From JALZAI01 sp038212215 (lineage in GTDB: Bacteria > Actinomycetota > Actinomycetes > Mycobacteriales > Jatrophihabitantaceae): 64,000 nucleotides of DNA. The stretch is from the NCBI GenBank assembly GCA_038212215.1, contig JBBQUT010000006.1, positions 109,230-173,229 on the forward strand. The letters are read 5' to 3'. Position 1 is the stretch's first letter; each line of letters begins with the position of its first letter. Below are positions 23,536 through 31,973 of this stretch, piece after piece. The position numbers were made by a program, and so were the translations under genes. A model generated the notes under the pieces. It was not told the origin of the DNA. It saw only the letters and a list, made by a program, of their open reading frames with translations, and did no database searches.

Positions 23536-24312
23536 CTAGGGCCGGTTCTGCGCGTCCCATGCCGTGGCACCGTCGCTGGCCGGCCGCTGATCGCCGTACG
23601 GATGGGTCGGGTACTGCTGGTAACCCGGCTGCTGGGGATCGCCGGACGTCTGAGCAGGTGAATTCGCCTGCTGGTCCGCCGTCCGGCGCTCCTCGGCAAG
23701 GCGCCGCTCTTCCCCTGCACGGCGCTCGGCATCCTGGTGCTGCTGATAATCCTTCGCTGCGGCCTCCGCCTTCGCGGCGGCTTCGGCCTCGCGGCGCCGC
23801 GCGGCGCGCACGTCACGGACCGACCGCACGGACAGCCGGCCCATGGACATCGCGGCAAGAAAGAGGATGAGCGCGCCCAGGCCGCCGAAAAACAGCAGAG
23901 ATTCCACGGCTCGTAGACCCTTGCCGCTGCCGCTGGGCGAACCCGGGGAACCGATGTGCAGCACCGGGGAAAGATCCCGGCCGACGATCAACCAAACGCC
24001 ACCGGCGACAGCCAACCAGCCACCCACCAGGGCAGTGATTCGATTGGCGCTGAGCAGCAATAACAGGCCGCCGAAGGCGGTCACCACACCGGGCAGCACT
24101 TCGAGCCAGCCACGGGCGCTCGTCCAGTGCCAAGTGGCGTCCGGTGTGAACCCGAAGTTGAACGCTGGTCCGACGAACGGGATGAGCGCTCCCCAAGCGC
24201 CGAGCGCGATTAACAAAAGCCCGCTGAGCGCACCCCTGCTGCGCGGTACACGCACTGCCCCCCCGCGCAGAGGGTCGGCGGTGGTGGTCTCGTCGTAGCT
24301 GCTGCGTGCCAT
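23536..24312 (-). CDS. Membrane protein with Gln/Tyr/Pro-rich tail, unknown function
   Basis: A 258-residue protein starting MARSSYDETTTADPLRGG. Four hydrophobic segments are seen: SGLLLIALGAWGALIPFVG, a short helix around the GWLEVLPGVVTAFGGLLLLL stretch, ITALVGGWLAVAGGVWLIVG and LLFFGGLGALILFLAAM. A charged Ala/Glu/Arg-rich coiled region follows, then a low-complexity Gln/Tyr/Pro tail. I do not recognise the family. AAGGAAA precedes the ATG at a plausible distance. It is followed (in the direction of transcription) by DUF4389 and preceded by YihY, suggesting a role at the cell envelope. Confidence 0.75.
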   Translation of the reverse strand: MARSSYDETTTADPLRGGAVRVPRSRGALSGLLLIALGAWGALIPFVGPAFNFGFTPDATWHWTSARGWLEVLPGVVTAFGGLLLLLSANRITALVGGWLAVAGGVWLIVGRDLSPVLHIGSPGSPSGSGKGLRAVESLLFFGGLGALILFLAAMSMGRLSVRSVRDVRAARRREAEAAAKAEAAAKDYQQHQDAERRAGEERRLAEERRTADQQANSPAQTSGDPQQPGYQQYPTHPYGDQRPASDGATAWDAQNRP

Positions 24313-24358
24313 CAGTGTTTCCTTTGTTCGTACTACCCGGCTGTTGGACCCCGCGCTG

Positions 24359-25396
24359 TCAGCGCATCGTCCGCTGGCGGACCTTTGCCGCGTCCTCCAT
24401 GCGCTCTTTCTCGCTGTCGTCGAGCTTCCGGTCGTCACGCAACTCGGCGAACGGTTCGACATCGTCCGGCAAACCAGCTTCGATCGCCCGCTGCCGCTGC
24501 GTTTCTGCGTTGAATTCGGCACCGAGCAGAATCGCAATGTTGGAGATCCACAGCCACACCAAGAAGACGATGACGGTGGCCAACGACCCGTAGGTCTTGT
24601 TGTAGGAGCCGGAGAAGGACACGTACAGCGCGAACAATCCCGACGCAATCAACCAGACGACCACAGCAATGACGCCACCGGGACTGATCCACCGCAAACC
24701 GGGCTGCTTCACGTTCGGCGTCGCCTTGTAGAGCAGCGAAAACATCAGGCTGACGACGATCAGCAGAATGGGCCACTTCGCGATGTCCCAGATAAGAACC
24801 GCAGAGTCGCCGATGCCGAATGCGTTGCCAACCTGCTTCGCGATCGGTCCGGTGACGACCACCATGATGGCGCTCAGCACCAGCATGACCACAAGCACCA
24901 GCGTGGTGAGCAATCGGACGGGCGCCGTCTTCCAGATCGGACGTCCCTCGTCGACGTCGTAGATGGCATTGGCAGCACGCATGAACGCGGCCACATAACC
25001 CGACGCCGACCACAGCGCGACGGCCAGACCCGCAATCGCAGCGAGTCCGGCCGTCCCCGAGTTGCCCTGCACCTGCTGGATCACCGTGCGCAGGAAGCTA
25101 CTTACACTTCCCGGCGCGACCTGGCCGATGTTGTCAAGCACTTTCTGGGTCGTCGACTTGCCCAGCAAGCCCATGACCGAGACGAGCACCAACATGCCTG
25201 GGAATATCGCGAGCACGCCGAAATACGTGAGCGCGGCGGCCCGGTCCGTGACATCGTCGTGCTTGAACTGCTGCACCGAACGCTTCAGAACCGAAACCCA
25301 TCCCGACTTCGGCATTTCCGATGGGGTGTCCGGTTGGTTGTTGGCCGACGGGTCGTCGTCCTCGGACAAGCGGCTGCGCGAATTGGCCGTGGCCAT
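24359..25396 (-). CDS. YihY/BrkB family membrane protein
   Basis: A 345-residue YhjD/YihY/BrkB protein with about six membrane segments. Family hallmarks are the N-terminal FKHDDVTDRAAALTYFGVLAIFPGMLVLVSVMGLLG, LWSASGYVAAFMRAANAIYDV and a C-terminal YGSLATVIVFLVWLWISNIAILLGAEFNAE. The function is unsettled; despite the old RNase BN name it is an inner-membrane protein. The start at 25396 is preferred over 25405 because GGAGG lies nine bases upstream of it and abuts the earlier ATG. The N-terminal 45 residues are polar and likely cytoplasmic. Confidence 0.9.
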   Translation of the reverse strand: MATANSRSRLSEDDDPSANNQPDTPSEMPKSGWVSVLKRSVQQFKHDDVTDRAAALTYFGVLAIFPGMLVLVSVMGLLGKSTTQKVLDNIGQVAPGSVSSFLRTVIQQVQGNSGTAGLAAIAGLAVALWSASGYVAAFMRAANAIYDVDEGRPIWKTAPVRLLTTLVLVVMLVLSAIMVVVTGPIAKQVGNAFGIGDSAVLIWDIAKWPILLIVVSLMFSLLYKATPNVKQPGLRWISPGGVIAVVVWLIASGLFALYVSFSGSYNKTYGSLATVIVFLVWLWISNIAILLGAEFNAETQRQRAIEAGLPDDVEPFAELRDDRKLDDSEKERMEDAAKVRQRTMR

Positions 25397-25433
25397 TGAA
25401 GTCATCCTCCAAGCGGTTGTGACTGCTGCGCTA

Positions 25434-26000
25434 TTACTGCTGCAGTGGCTGCTTGAAGTCGCCGGCGGCCGACTTCGCGTGTTCGGTCGTTTCTTGCGCG
25501 GCGTCCGTGGCGGCCGACTTGATCTGGTCGGCGGACTGCTGCAGCGGCTCTTTGAGGTTCTCGGCGATCTCCTGTCCGGTCTGCTTGAGCGGCTCGCTCA
25601 ATTCCTTCGCCTTGTTCTCAGCCTTCTGGGCCAGCTGCTGTTCCGGCTGGGAGGCGGGAGCCAACGACGAAAGCATCCAACCGATGCCGAACGCGATGAT
25701 CCCGGCCGCGAGCGGATTGCCCTGCGTGCGCTGCTTGATTGCCTGTGGAGCGGAACTGGCAGCATCGCCGACGCTTGACGTCGCCGAGCTGAGCGAATCA
25801 CCTGCTCCGCGCAAACCGCTGCCGTCGTCAGCTGAACCCATTACCCGCTCGCGGACCGAAGACGCCGTGGTTTTCACGCTATCGACGCGGCGACCCACAA
25901 CTTTGGACGGCGTCACCTTGTCGGTCAGCCTGTCGACATCGTTGCTCAGATTCGCCCGAGTGCGCTCAATTTCCTGCTGAATTTCTTCCGGACTGCTCAT
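25434..26000 (-). CDS. DUF3618 protein
   Basis: A 188-residue protein. The DUF3618 signature opens it: SSPEEIQQEIERTRANLSNDVDRLTDKVTPSKVV (residues 2-40). A Gly/Ser-rich stretch, one hydrophobic segment (NPLAAGIIAFGIGWMLSSLAP) and a long amphipathic Gln/Lys/Glu coil to the C-terminus follow. DUF3618 proteins are usually found with holin-X and YihY genes in actinobacteria and are thought to be membrane-associated; the role is unknown. It lies eight bases downstream of the holin-X gene. Confidence 0.85.
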   Translation of the reverse strand: MSSPEEIQQEIERTRANLSNDVDRLTDKVTPSKVVGRRVDSVKTTASSVRERVMGSADDGSGLRGAGDSLSSATSSVGDAASSAPQAIKQRTQGNPLAAGIIAFGIGWMLSSLAPASQPEQQLAQKAENKAKELSEPLKQTGQEIAENLKEPLQQSADQIKSAATDAAQETTEHAKSAAGDFKQPLQQ

Positions 26001-26008
26001 TGTTTCGC

Positions 26009-26425
26009 TTACCGGCCCTTCATGGCGTCGGGAACTTGCTTGACAGTTTCGAGGGTTCTTTCAGGCTTCGGGTTGACGCTGCGTAATGCCTTGCGTCCGA
26101 CGACGAAAAGCACGGCGCCGATGACCGCCCATACGAGCGCGACGATCAGTGCGGACCAGCCCTCGTCCATCACATTTGCCAGGCCCCACCACAGCGCAAT
26201 CGAGAGGAAGAGCAGAACCATGTAGCCAGCAAATCCTGCGCCGCCCAACATGCCCGCGCCTTTTCCGGCCTTGGCAACCTCGGTCTTTACCTCGGCCTTG
26301 GCCAGCGAGACTTCCTGGCGCATCAGCGTCGAGAAGTCCCGACTGACGTCGGAGAGCAATTGGCCCACCGACACATCACGCACGTCCGCCGCGTGCTCCG
26401 CGGAATCGATAGGTGTGCTCACCAC
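26009..26425 (-). CDS. Actinobacterial holin-X family membrane protein
   Basis: A 138-residue protein of the phage holin superfamily III (Act_holin_X, PF07332) type. The N-terminal VGQLLSDVSRDFSTLMRQEVSLAKAEVKTEVAKAGKGAGMLG is typical. Two membrane helices follow (GFAGYMVLLFLSIALWWGL and WSALIVALVWAVIGAVLFVVG). Despite the name it is a chromosomal gene with DUF3618 and coiled-coil partners, not prophage. The start overlaps the end of the upstream coiled-coil gene by seven bases. Confidence 0.85.
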   Translation of the reverse strand: MVSTPIDSAEHAADVRDVSVGQLLSDVSRDFSTLMRQEVSLAKAEVKTEVAKAGKGAGMLGGAGFAGYMVLLFLSIALWWGLANVMDEGWSALIVALVWAVIGAVLFVVGRKALRSVNPKPERTLETVKQVPDAMKGR

Positions 26426-27171
26426 CGCTCACCAGCCGGTCGTTCGGCGATGTCGTGAACCGGCTCGGAGTGGTACACGGCGCCGTCTGCCACCGTTCCG
26501 TTGCCCGCGACGTATCCGCGCTCGCCTGCCGGCGTAGCCGGCATCGGCGCAGGGGTCGCGACATTGGCACTCATCGCCTGGTGCGCAGGGGCCGAACCGG
26601 AGTCATCGGTATGAACGGCCTTGACGCCGCGGGTCAGCCGGCCTGCCAGTACACCGGCAGCCACCGCACCAACGAGGAACGCCGCAGGGCGACGTGCCGC
26701 GAACGAGCGCAGCTCATCCACGAGTTGTCCTGGCTCGCGTGCGTCCAACCACGACGCAGCGCTGTGTGCGCGCTTGCTCGCCTTGGCGACCACGTCGGTA
26801 GCCATACCCGACTGCTCGTCGCCGCGCTCGGCCATCGAACCCAGTTCGTCTCCCAACGAACGCAGGTTGTTCACCAGATTGCGGTGCTGCTCGCCGGTGT
26901 GGTGCAGCAGCTGATCCTTCGCTTCCATGGCAACGTTGCGCGCCTGGGTCTTGGTCTCCTCGGCAACGTCCTTGGCCTTGTCGGCCGCGGTCTGAGCGAC
27001 CTCGCCCGCGGCCTGCTTGCCGGCCTGCGCGGCCTCGGTTGCCTTTTCTTTGGCATTGCGATCGGTGGTAGCGACTGCGGGGCCGCTCTGGCTGTAGGTG
27101 TGCTCACCATAGGAGCGCTCACCCGCGGGCGTCGCGCCCTGCGTTGTAGCTGATTCGGTCAGTTCACTCAT
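26419..27171 (-). CDS. Amphipathic-repeat protein with one membrane segment
   Basis: A 250-residue protein starting MSELTESATTQG, with AGGACC upstream. Residues about 40-100 are Ala/Lys/Glu repeats resembling apolipoprotein/LEA-type amphipathic helices (EKATEAAQAGKQAAGEVAQT, ADKAKDVAEETKTQA). The middle carries ARRPAAFLVGAVAAGVLAGRLTRGVKAV, a DUF3618-like membrane anchor. The C-terminus repeats the AGERGYVAGNGT/AGERSYGEHTY style. It heads the holin-X, DUF3618, YihY group. A surface- or membrane-associated stress protein is likely; no enzymatic domain is seen. Confidence 0.78.
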   Translation of the reverse strand: MSELTESATTQGATPAGERSYGEHTYSQSGPAVATTDRNAKEKATEAAQAGKQAAGEVAQTAADKAKDVAEETKTQARNVAMEAKDQLLHHTGEQHRNLVNNLRSLGDELGSMAERGDEQSGMATDVVAKASKRAHSAASWLDAREPGQLVDELRSFAARRPAAFLVGAVAAGVLAGRLTRGVKAVHTDDSGSAPAHQAMSANVATPAPMPATPAGERGYVAGNGTVADGAVYHSEPVHDIAERPAGERW

Positions 27172-27388
27172 TGTGGTCCTCCATTTTTCGATCGGTAGTA
27201 CAACTCGACAGGCGGTACGCGCTGGCCAGACAAGCTGCCGAGCAGTGACCCGCCGCTGTCTGGGCACAGTTCGCTTACGGCCTAAGTTCCCCGTACGGGC
27301 GTCGCTTCTAACACCGTATGGACAGTGATTCGGCTTAGTCCGGGCGACCGTGCGCGCTCCACGACATCCCAGGACGGGGCTGGTGCGG

Positions 27389-28225
27389 TCAGCTGCGCAG
27401 GACGTACTGAACGCGGTCGAGCAGCTGGTCCAACCCGCGCTCGAACTCCGTTTCGAAGTAGTCCTCGGTCAGGCCACTGCGCAGCCGGTGGATCAGCGGG
27501 TAACGGGATTCGTCCACGTCGCCGCTCGGATCGATAACCTCGGCGGCGTCGGACGCATCGCCAAGAGCGCGGCGATGCTCACTGGAGCGGGCCGGCGTGA
27601 GCGCGCCAGGCACCGGGTCCCCCGGATCCACCGGGTCCGAGTTGTTGTCCCGGCTGCCTCGCTGGAACGAACCGTCACCCGGCTTGGGATCGCGCAGAAT
27701 CATCGCGCTCGTTTCCAGCAGCAGGTGGCCGAGCAAGAAGCCGTTGAACGTGCGGTAGGTGAAGAGGATCTGCGCATCGGTGAAGCCGTCTTCCTGCAGC
27801 GCCTCGAGCAGGCTTTCGACCCAGCGCAGCGATCGCAACGGAGGATTGAGCCAGGGTGCATCCGGCGGCCGGGTAGCGACCAGCGGGAATGCCCGGGGAT
27901 GCGCGCACGCGTAGCGCCGCACACCCCGCGCCAGGCGCTGCAGATAGTCGCGCCACCCCGCGTCGGAGCGTGCCAGCACGAGCGGATCGCTGGAGAGCTC
28001 GTCGACAATCCGCTCCACCACGGTGTCGAGCAGCTCTTCTCGGCTCGATACGTAGCGATAAAGCGACATGGCGCGCACACCGAGTCGATCACCCACCGAT
28101 CGCATCGACGCCACAGCGATGCCCTGCTCGTCGATCAGTGCCAGAGCTTCGGTGACGATCCGCTCCAGCGACAACCCACGGGCCGTGACCCGCGTCGCCC
28201 CGTCCGAACGGTCCCTGTCAGGCAC
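27389..28225 (-). CDS. TetR-family regulator
   Basis: A 278-residue protein. The TetR HTH is LSLERIVTEALALIDEQGIAVASMRSVGDRLGVRAMSLYRYVSSREELLDTVVERI (about residues 20-75). The effector half has a TetR_C_1-like helical domain with LARGVRRYACAHPRAFPLVATRPP and TYRTFNGFLLGHLLLETSAM. A GTG at 28225 is chosen; it overlaps the end of the GT87 gene by eight bases, so the two may be cotranscribed. A central 40-residue polar insert (SDPVDPGDPVPGALTPARSS...) is low-complexity. Target and ligand are unknown. Confidence 0.85.
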   Translation of the reverse strand: MPDRDRSDGATRVTARGLSLERIVTEALALIDEQGIAVASMRSVGDRLGVRAMSLYRYVSSREELLDTVVERIVDELSSDPLVLARSDAGWRDYLQRLARGVRRYACAHPRAFPLVATRPPDAPWLNPPLRSLRWVESLLEALQEDGFTDAQILFTYRTFNGFLLGHLLLETSAMILRDPKPGDGSFQRGSRDNNSDPVDPGDPVPGALTPARSSEHRRALGDASDAAEVIDPSGDVDESRYPLIHRLRSGLTEDYFETEFERGLDQLLDRVQYVLRS

Positions 28226-29453
28226 GACCCCATTGTTGCCCCCCAGGCTCCAACTGTCGCAACCGTCCCGGCTCCTGCCACGCGCGATAGGCGGTGAGTG
28301 CGAGAAACGCGGCGCCGAAGCCGAGGTAGGGGCTCGACGCTGCCAGCTGGCCGGGCGAGTACTGCAACTCTGCACCGTCGCCGTGGGGGAGCAACCACAC
28401 GACATAACTCCAGAACAGCGCTGCCAGGGGAATTACCCAGTACCGCGAGTCGCGCCAGAGCAGCACAGCGATCGGCACGATCCACACCCAGTGGTGCGTC
28501 CACGCGATCGGGGTGGCGACCAGGGTCGTCACCGCACAGGCGGGCACGCCCCACCGATCACCGAGGCGCCGATAGGCCAGCACGGCGCAGGCGAGACCGG
28601 CGACAGCCAGCACCAGCATGGCGACGCTACCCACGGTCGGCGTGACCCGGCTGTGCTGCAAACGGGCCAGGAACCCGATCAAAGTCTGGTTGGCCTCCTT
28701 CTCGATCGGTCCCACCCGGCTGGTATCGAACAGCAGCCGGGTCCAGTACTCGCGCGCCTCGCGCGGCAACAGCAGCGCCGAAGCCGCGATGCTCAGCAGG
28801 AAGGTCAGCGTTGCGGTCGCTGCGGCGCGGAATCGGCGGGTGAGCACGAGGTAGCCGATGAAGATCGCAGGCGTCACCTTGATGCCCGCCGCGAGGCCGA
28901 TGCCCACGCCCATCCACCGCGATCCCGGCGGACGGGTGAAGTCCCAGAGCAGCAGCGCGAGCAGGAACAGGTTGATCTGGCCGTTGCGCAGGGTCGAGAG
29001 GACGGGTTCGCTGAACAGCGTCAGCGCGAACAGGACGACGGCCGCCTGGCGTACGCGTGCGGGATCGACGCCCGCGAGGCGGCACGACTGCACCGCGACC
29101 ACGAGTAGTAGGCCCAGATTGGCGCTCAGCCCCACCCACGGCAGCAGCACGGAGGGTACCCAGGTGAGGACCGCGAACAGCACCGCAGCGAATGGTGGAT
29201 AGGTCGCGCGAAGGTCCTGGGGCGTCGGCAGAGAACCGTAGAGGTAGGTGTGCGAGCGGATTGCCTGGCCCTCGACGCGATAGACCACCAGATCGATCGA
29301 CTGGGGATCGGTCAGGTACCGAACACCCAGATACGCGAGCACCGAACCGATCAGGATCACGGCCAGGGTGGCGGACGAATCGCGCCGCAGCGCTGCCACG
29401 ACCCGTCCACGGGAGCGGGGTGCGGCGTCCTTGCGCACCACCTCAGAGGTCAC
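28218..29453 (-). CDS. GT87-family polyprenyl-phosphate mannosyltransferase (DUF2029)
   Basis: A 411-residue integral membrane glycosyltransferase with about nine or ten hydrophobic segments. The first extracytoplasmic loop holds the acidic motif IDLVVYRVEGQAI (Asp expected to be catalytic in GT-C enzymes) and TYPPFAAVLFAVL. Other family-like stretches are ALLLWDFTRPPGSRWMGVGIGLAAGIKVTPAIF and PIAWTHHWVWIVPI. Relatives such as mycobacterial PimE add alpha-1,2-mannose to lipid-linked glycans on the outer face of the membrane. The acceptor here is unknown. It is divergent from a CBS-BON gene; a DosR-like box lies in the shared upstream region. Confidence 0.85.
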   Translation of the reverse strand: MTSEVVRKDAAPRSRGRVVAALRRDSSATLAVILIGSVLAYLGVRYLTDPQSIDLVVYRVEGQAIRSHTYLYGSLPTPQDLRATYPPFAAVLFAVLTWVPSVLLPWVGLSANLGLLLVVAVQSCRLAGVDPARVRQAAVVLFALTLFSEPVLSTLRNGQINLFLLALLLWDFTRPPGSRWMGVGIGLAAGIKVTPAIFIGYLVLTRRFRAAATATLTFLLSIAASALLLPREAREYWTRLLFDTSRVGPIEKEANQTLIGFLARLQHSRVTPTVGSVAMLVLAVAGLACAVLAYRRLGDRWGVPACAVTTLVATPIAWTHHWVWIVPIAVLLWRDSRYWVIPLAALFWSYVVWLLPHGDGAELQYSPGQLAASSPYLGFGAAFLALTAYRAWQEPGRLRQLEPGGQQWGRA

Positions 29454-29477
29454 AGCACATTATCGCTGTCCTCGCGC

Positions 29478-29491
29478 GGGACCTTTGCCTC
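29478..29491 (+). promoter_or_regulatory. DosR-box-like sequence upstream of the CBS-BON gene
   Basis: GGGACCTTTGCCTC fits the loose DosR core GGGAC-N4-GNCCC with one deviation. It lies between the divergent GT87 and CBS-BON genes, 137 bp before the latter. A near-identical version (GGGACCATTGCCTC) is found upstream of the Acg-type gene at 33137. Confidence 0.35.
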
Positions 29492-29627
29492 CCCACGGCC
29501 CGGTCGCCGGGCCTGGCATCGCGGCACGGAACGAGCGAAGATCGTAGCGAGCCCCCTGGAGGTCACGCCACATGGTCACGACTCATGCTCGCTTCGACAC
29601 GGCACCTTGTTCTGCGGCGGTCACGCG

Positions 29628-30233
29628 ATGAGGGCCGACGAGATCATGACTACCCCGGTTGTCACCGTGCTCGTGAGCGCGGACGTTCGCGAAGCGGTCG
29701 CACTGCTGGCTGAGCATCACATCGGCTCGATGCCGGTCCTCGACGACAGCGGCGCGCTAGTCGGTATCGTCAGTGAACTCGATCTGCTCGGCAACCGCAT
29801 GCCCCATGATCCGCGCAGCCATATCCGCCCGCATTCCGCCGATCATGACGACCCGAAGCGGCGGGTCGGCGATGTCATGCACACAGCCGTGGTCTGCGTG
29901 CCCGGATCGGCGGACACCTCCGATCTCGCCTCCGTCATGGTCGAGAAGAACATCCGGGCCGTGCCGGTCGTGGACGGCCCGACGCTGGTGGGGATCGTCA
30001 GCAGGCGTGACGTGTTGCGCACCTTGCTGCGTGACGACTCGGGCATCCACGCCGACGTCTCGGCGCTGTTGGGCGACTACTCACCCGAGGACTCCTGGAC
30101 GGTCGACGTCGACCAGGGCGTGGTCACCGTGCACGGCCATTTCGGCGACGACCACCAGCGGCGCACGGTCGAAGCACTCGCGCGAAGCGTCCCCGCCGTC
30201 GTGCGGGTACACCTGCACGAAATCGACAGCTGA
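29628..30233 (+). CDS. CBS-pair protein with BON domain
   Basis: A 201-residue protein. There are two CBS motifs (MRADEIMTTPVVTVLVSADVREAVALLAEHHIGSMPVLDD and VGDVMHTAVVCVPGSADTSDLASVMVEKNIRAVPVV). They are followed by a short BON domain from about residue 150 (SWTVDVDQGVVTVHGHFGDDHQRRTVEALARSVPAVVRV). CBS pairs bind adenine nucleotides; CBS proteins such as HRP1 belong to the mycobacterial DosR regulon. The first ATG with a full CBS domain was used. A close paralogue in domain order lies at 35490-36209. Confidence 0.85.
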   Translation: MRADEIMTTPVVTVLVSADVREAVALLAEHHIGSMPVLDDSGALVGIVSELDLLGNRMPHDPRSHIRPHSADHDDPKRRVGDVMHTAVVCVPGSADTSDLASVMVEKNIRAVPVVDGPTLVGIVSRRDVLRTLLRDDSGIHADVSALLGDYSPEDSWTVDVDQGVVTVHGHFGDDHQRRTVEALARSVPAVVRVHLHEIDS

Positions 30234-30257
30234 ATAATTCCTCGCAGCAACTTCTTT

Positions 30258-31973
30258 TCAGGGCAGTGGAATCGTCCAGAGCAATCGCGTTCCGCCCCAA
30301 CTTTTCGGTGACGTGGCGAATGGTGGGCCGACGTCGAGCCTGCCGCCGCGTCGTTCGGCGCGGTGCCGAATGTTGTCCAGCCCGCTTCTGCGTGATGTCG
30401 CTCCGATGCCGATGCCGTCGTCAGTGATCTCCAGCATCAATGACGAAGGGTTCACGGTGACCGTGACCTCGGTGCTGCTGCCACGCGCGTGGCGCGCGAC
30501 GTTGGTCAGTGCCTCGCGAAGCACAGCGGTTACATCGTCGACCGCTTCCTCGGGAACAACGGAGTCGATCGGCCCGATCAGCACGACGTGCGGTTCGGCT
30601 GGCAGCGTCGGGCCGACGTCGTGGATGACCTCCAGGATTGCAGAGCGCACCGACCCGGTCTGTGGTCCTAGCTCGCCGCGCAGCGCGAAGATGGACGAGC
30701 GGATCTGGCGGATAGTGCCATCGAGCTCATCGACGACGCGTCCCAATCGAACGCTCTCCGAGCTGTCCTGCGACGCGGTCGTGATGCCTTCCACGGTCAA
30801 TCCGACGGCGAACAGGCGCTGGATGACATGGTCGTGCAGATCGCGCGCGATCCTGTCCCGTTCCTCTAACAGGATGACCTTCTGTTGATCGACTCGTGCG
30901 TCTGCCAGTTCGAGCGCCAGTGCCGCATGGTTGGCAAAGGTGGCCGCCATCTCCACGTCGGCGGCCTCGAAGACGGGCCGGTCGGCCCGCCGACCCACGA
31001 CCAGCGCTCCAAGGGTGCGTAGCGAACCGACGAGCGGCAGCGCCATGACGGGTCCGAGTGCGATCACTTCGGACAGGTGCAACCAGAATCGTTGTTCGGT
31101 GCTTGCGTCGGCCAGGTTCACGACGTTGCCCTCGAGTGCTTGCCCCGCGAGCGAACCCGCGCGGGCATAGGTCATGCCGACCAGCTGGTCGGCTTTTGCT
31201 CCCGCAGTCACCTCGACCATCAATCGGTCGCCGTCCGACGATGGGAGCACGACGCTGACGACATCCGCATCGGCCATGTGGCGCACTTCCTGCGCTACCA
31301 GCGCAAGCGGCTCCTCACCGTCGAACGACAGCAGCTGGCGGGTGATCCTCGCCGAGCTTTGCAACCACCGTTGGCGACGCTCGCCCTGCTCGAACAGACG
31401 AGCATTCTCGATGGCGATTCCTGCCGTGGCTGCCAGTGCGGTGACGAGTTCCTCGTCGTCGACGCTGAATTGCCCCGTGGCCGACTCTGTCAGGTAAAGA
31501 TTGCCGAAGACCTCGCCGCGCACATGGATCGGTACCCCGAGAAAGCTCGACATCGACGGATGGTTCGGCGGATAGCCGGTCGAGCGGGGGTCGTCCTCCA
31601 TGCGGGTAAGCCGGATCGGGCGTGGGTCGTCGATCAGCGCACCGAGCAGTCCCTTGCCGGTCGGAAACGCACCGATCCGTTCGGCAGCGTCCTCGTCGAC
31701 GCCGACGTACACGAAAGACGCCCACCCACCGGACGGTGCGACGACTCCGAGCGCGCCGTAGCGCGCACTCACCAGCTGGCAGGCCGCCTCCACGATCCGC
31801 CGCAATACCGCTGGCAGCGACAGATCACCGTTGATCATTCGGCTGGCGCCGACCAAGGCGCGCAGCCGGCCCTGCGTGGCCAGCACATCCTGCGCCTGCT
31901 CGATGAGCTGGGCGAGCAGCACGTCGAAGCGCAGCTTCGGCACCTCGGCGCCGGGATTCAACTCAGCGGACAT
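30258..31973 (-). CDS. GAF-domain sensor histidine kinase, DosS/DevS-like
   Basis: A 571-residue cytoplasmic kinase. It has two GAF domains (about residues 45-190 and 205-345), then HisKA_3 dimerisation with RDRIARDLHDHVIQRLF carrying the phospho-acceptor His, and a HATPase domain (EALTNVARHARG, DDGIGIG, GLDNIRHRAERRGG). The first GAF contains STGYPPNHPSMSSFLGVPI, aligning with the segment that supplies the heme histidine in mycobacterial DosS/DosT. A heme-based O2/NO/CO sensor is therefore likely (inference). The start at 31973 overlaps the upstream nitroreductase gene by 11 nt, so the two share a transcript. No response regulator gene is adjacent. Confidence 0.88.
   Translation of the reverse strand: MSAELNPGAEVPKLRFDVLLAQLIEQAQDVLATQGRLRALVGASRMINGDLSLPAVLRRIVEAACQLVSARYGALGVVAPSGGWASFVYVGVDEDAAERIGAFPTGKGLLGALIDDPRPIRLTRMEDDPRSTGYPPNHPSMSSFLGVPIHVRGEVFGNLYLTESATGQFSVDDEELVTALAATAGIAIENARLFEQGERRQRWLQSSARITRQLLSFDGEEPLALVAQEVRHMADADVVSVVLPSSDGDRLMVEVTAGAKADQLVGMTYARAGSLAGQALEGNVVNLADASTEQRFWLHLSEVIALGPVMALPLVGSLRTLGALVVGRRADRPVFEAADVEMAATFANHAALALELADARVDQQKVILLEERDRIARDLHDHVIQRLFAVGLTVEGITTASQDSSESVRLGRVVDELDGTIRQIRSSIFALRGELGPQTGSVRSAILEVIHDVGPTLPAEPHVVLIGPIDSVVPEEAVDDVTAVLREALTNVARHARGSSTEVTVTVNPSSLMLEITDDGIGIGATSRRSGLDNIRHRAERRGGRLDVGPPFATSPKSWGGTRLLWTIPLP

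Noticed and set aside
26009..26425. Prophage indicated by a holin-type gene
   Set aside because: The holin-X family is chromosomal in actinobacteria and no phage genes surround it.
29250..29627. N-terminal extension of the CBS-BON protein
   Set aside because: The frame is open but the sequence is Arg/Pro-rich without homology, and the CBS motif starts at the ATG at 29628.
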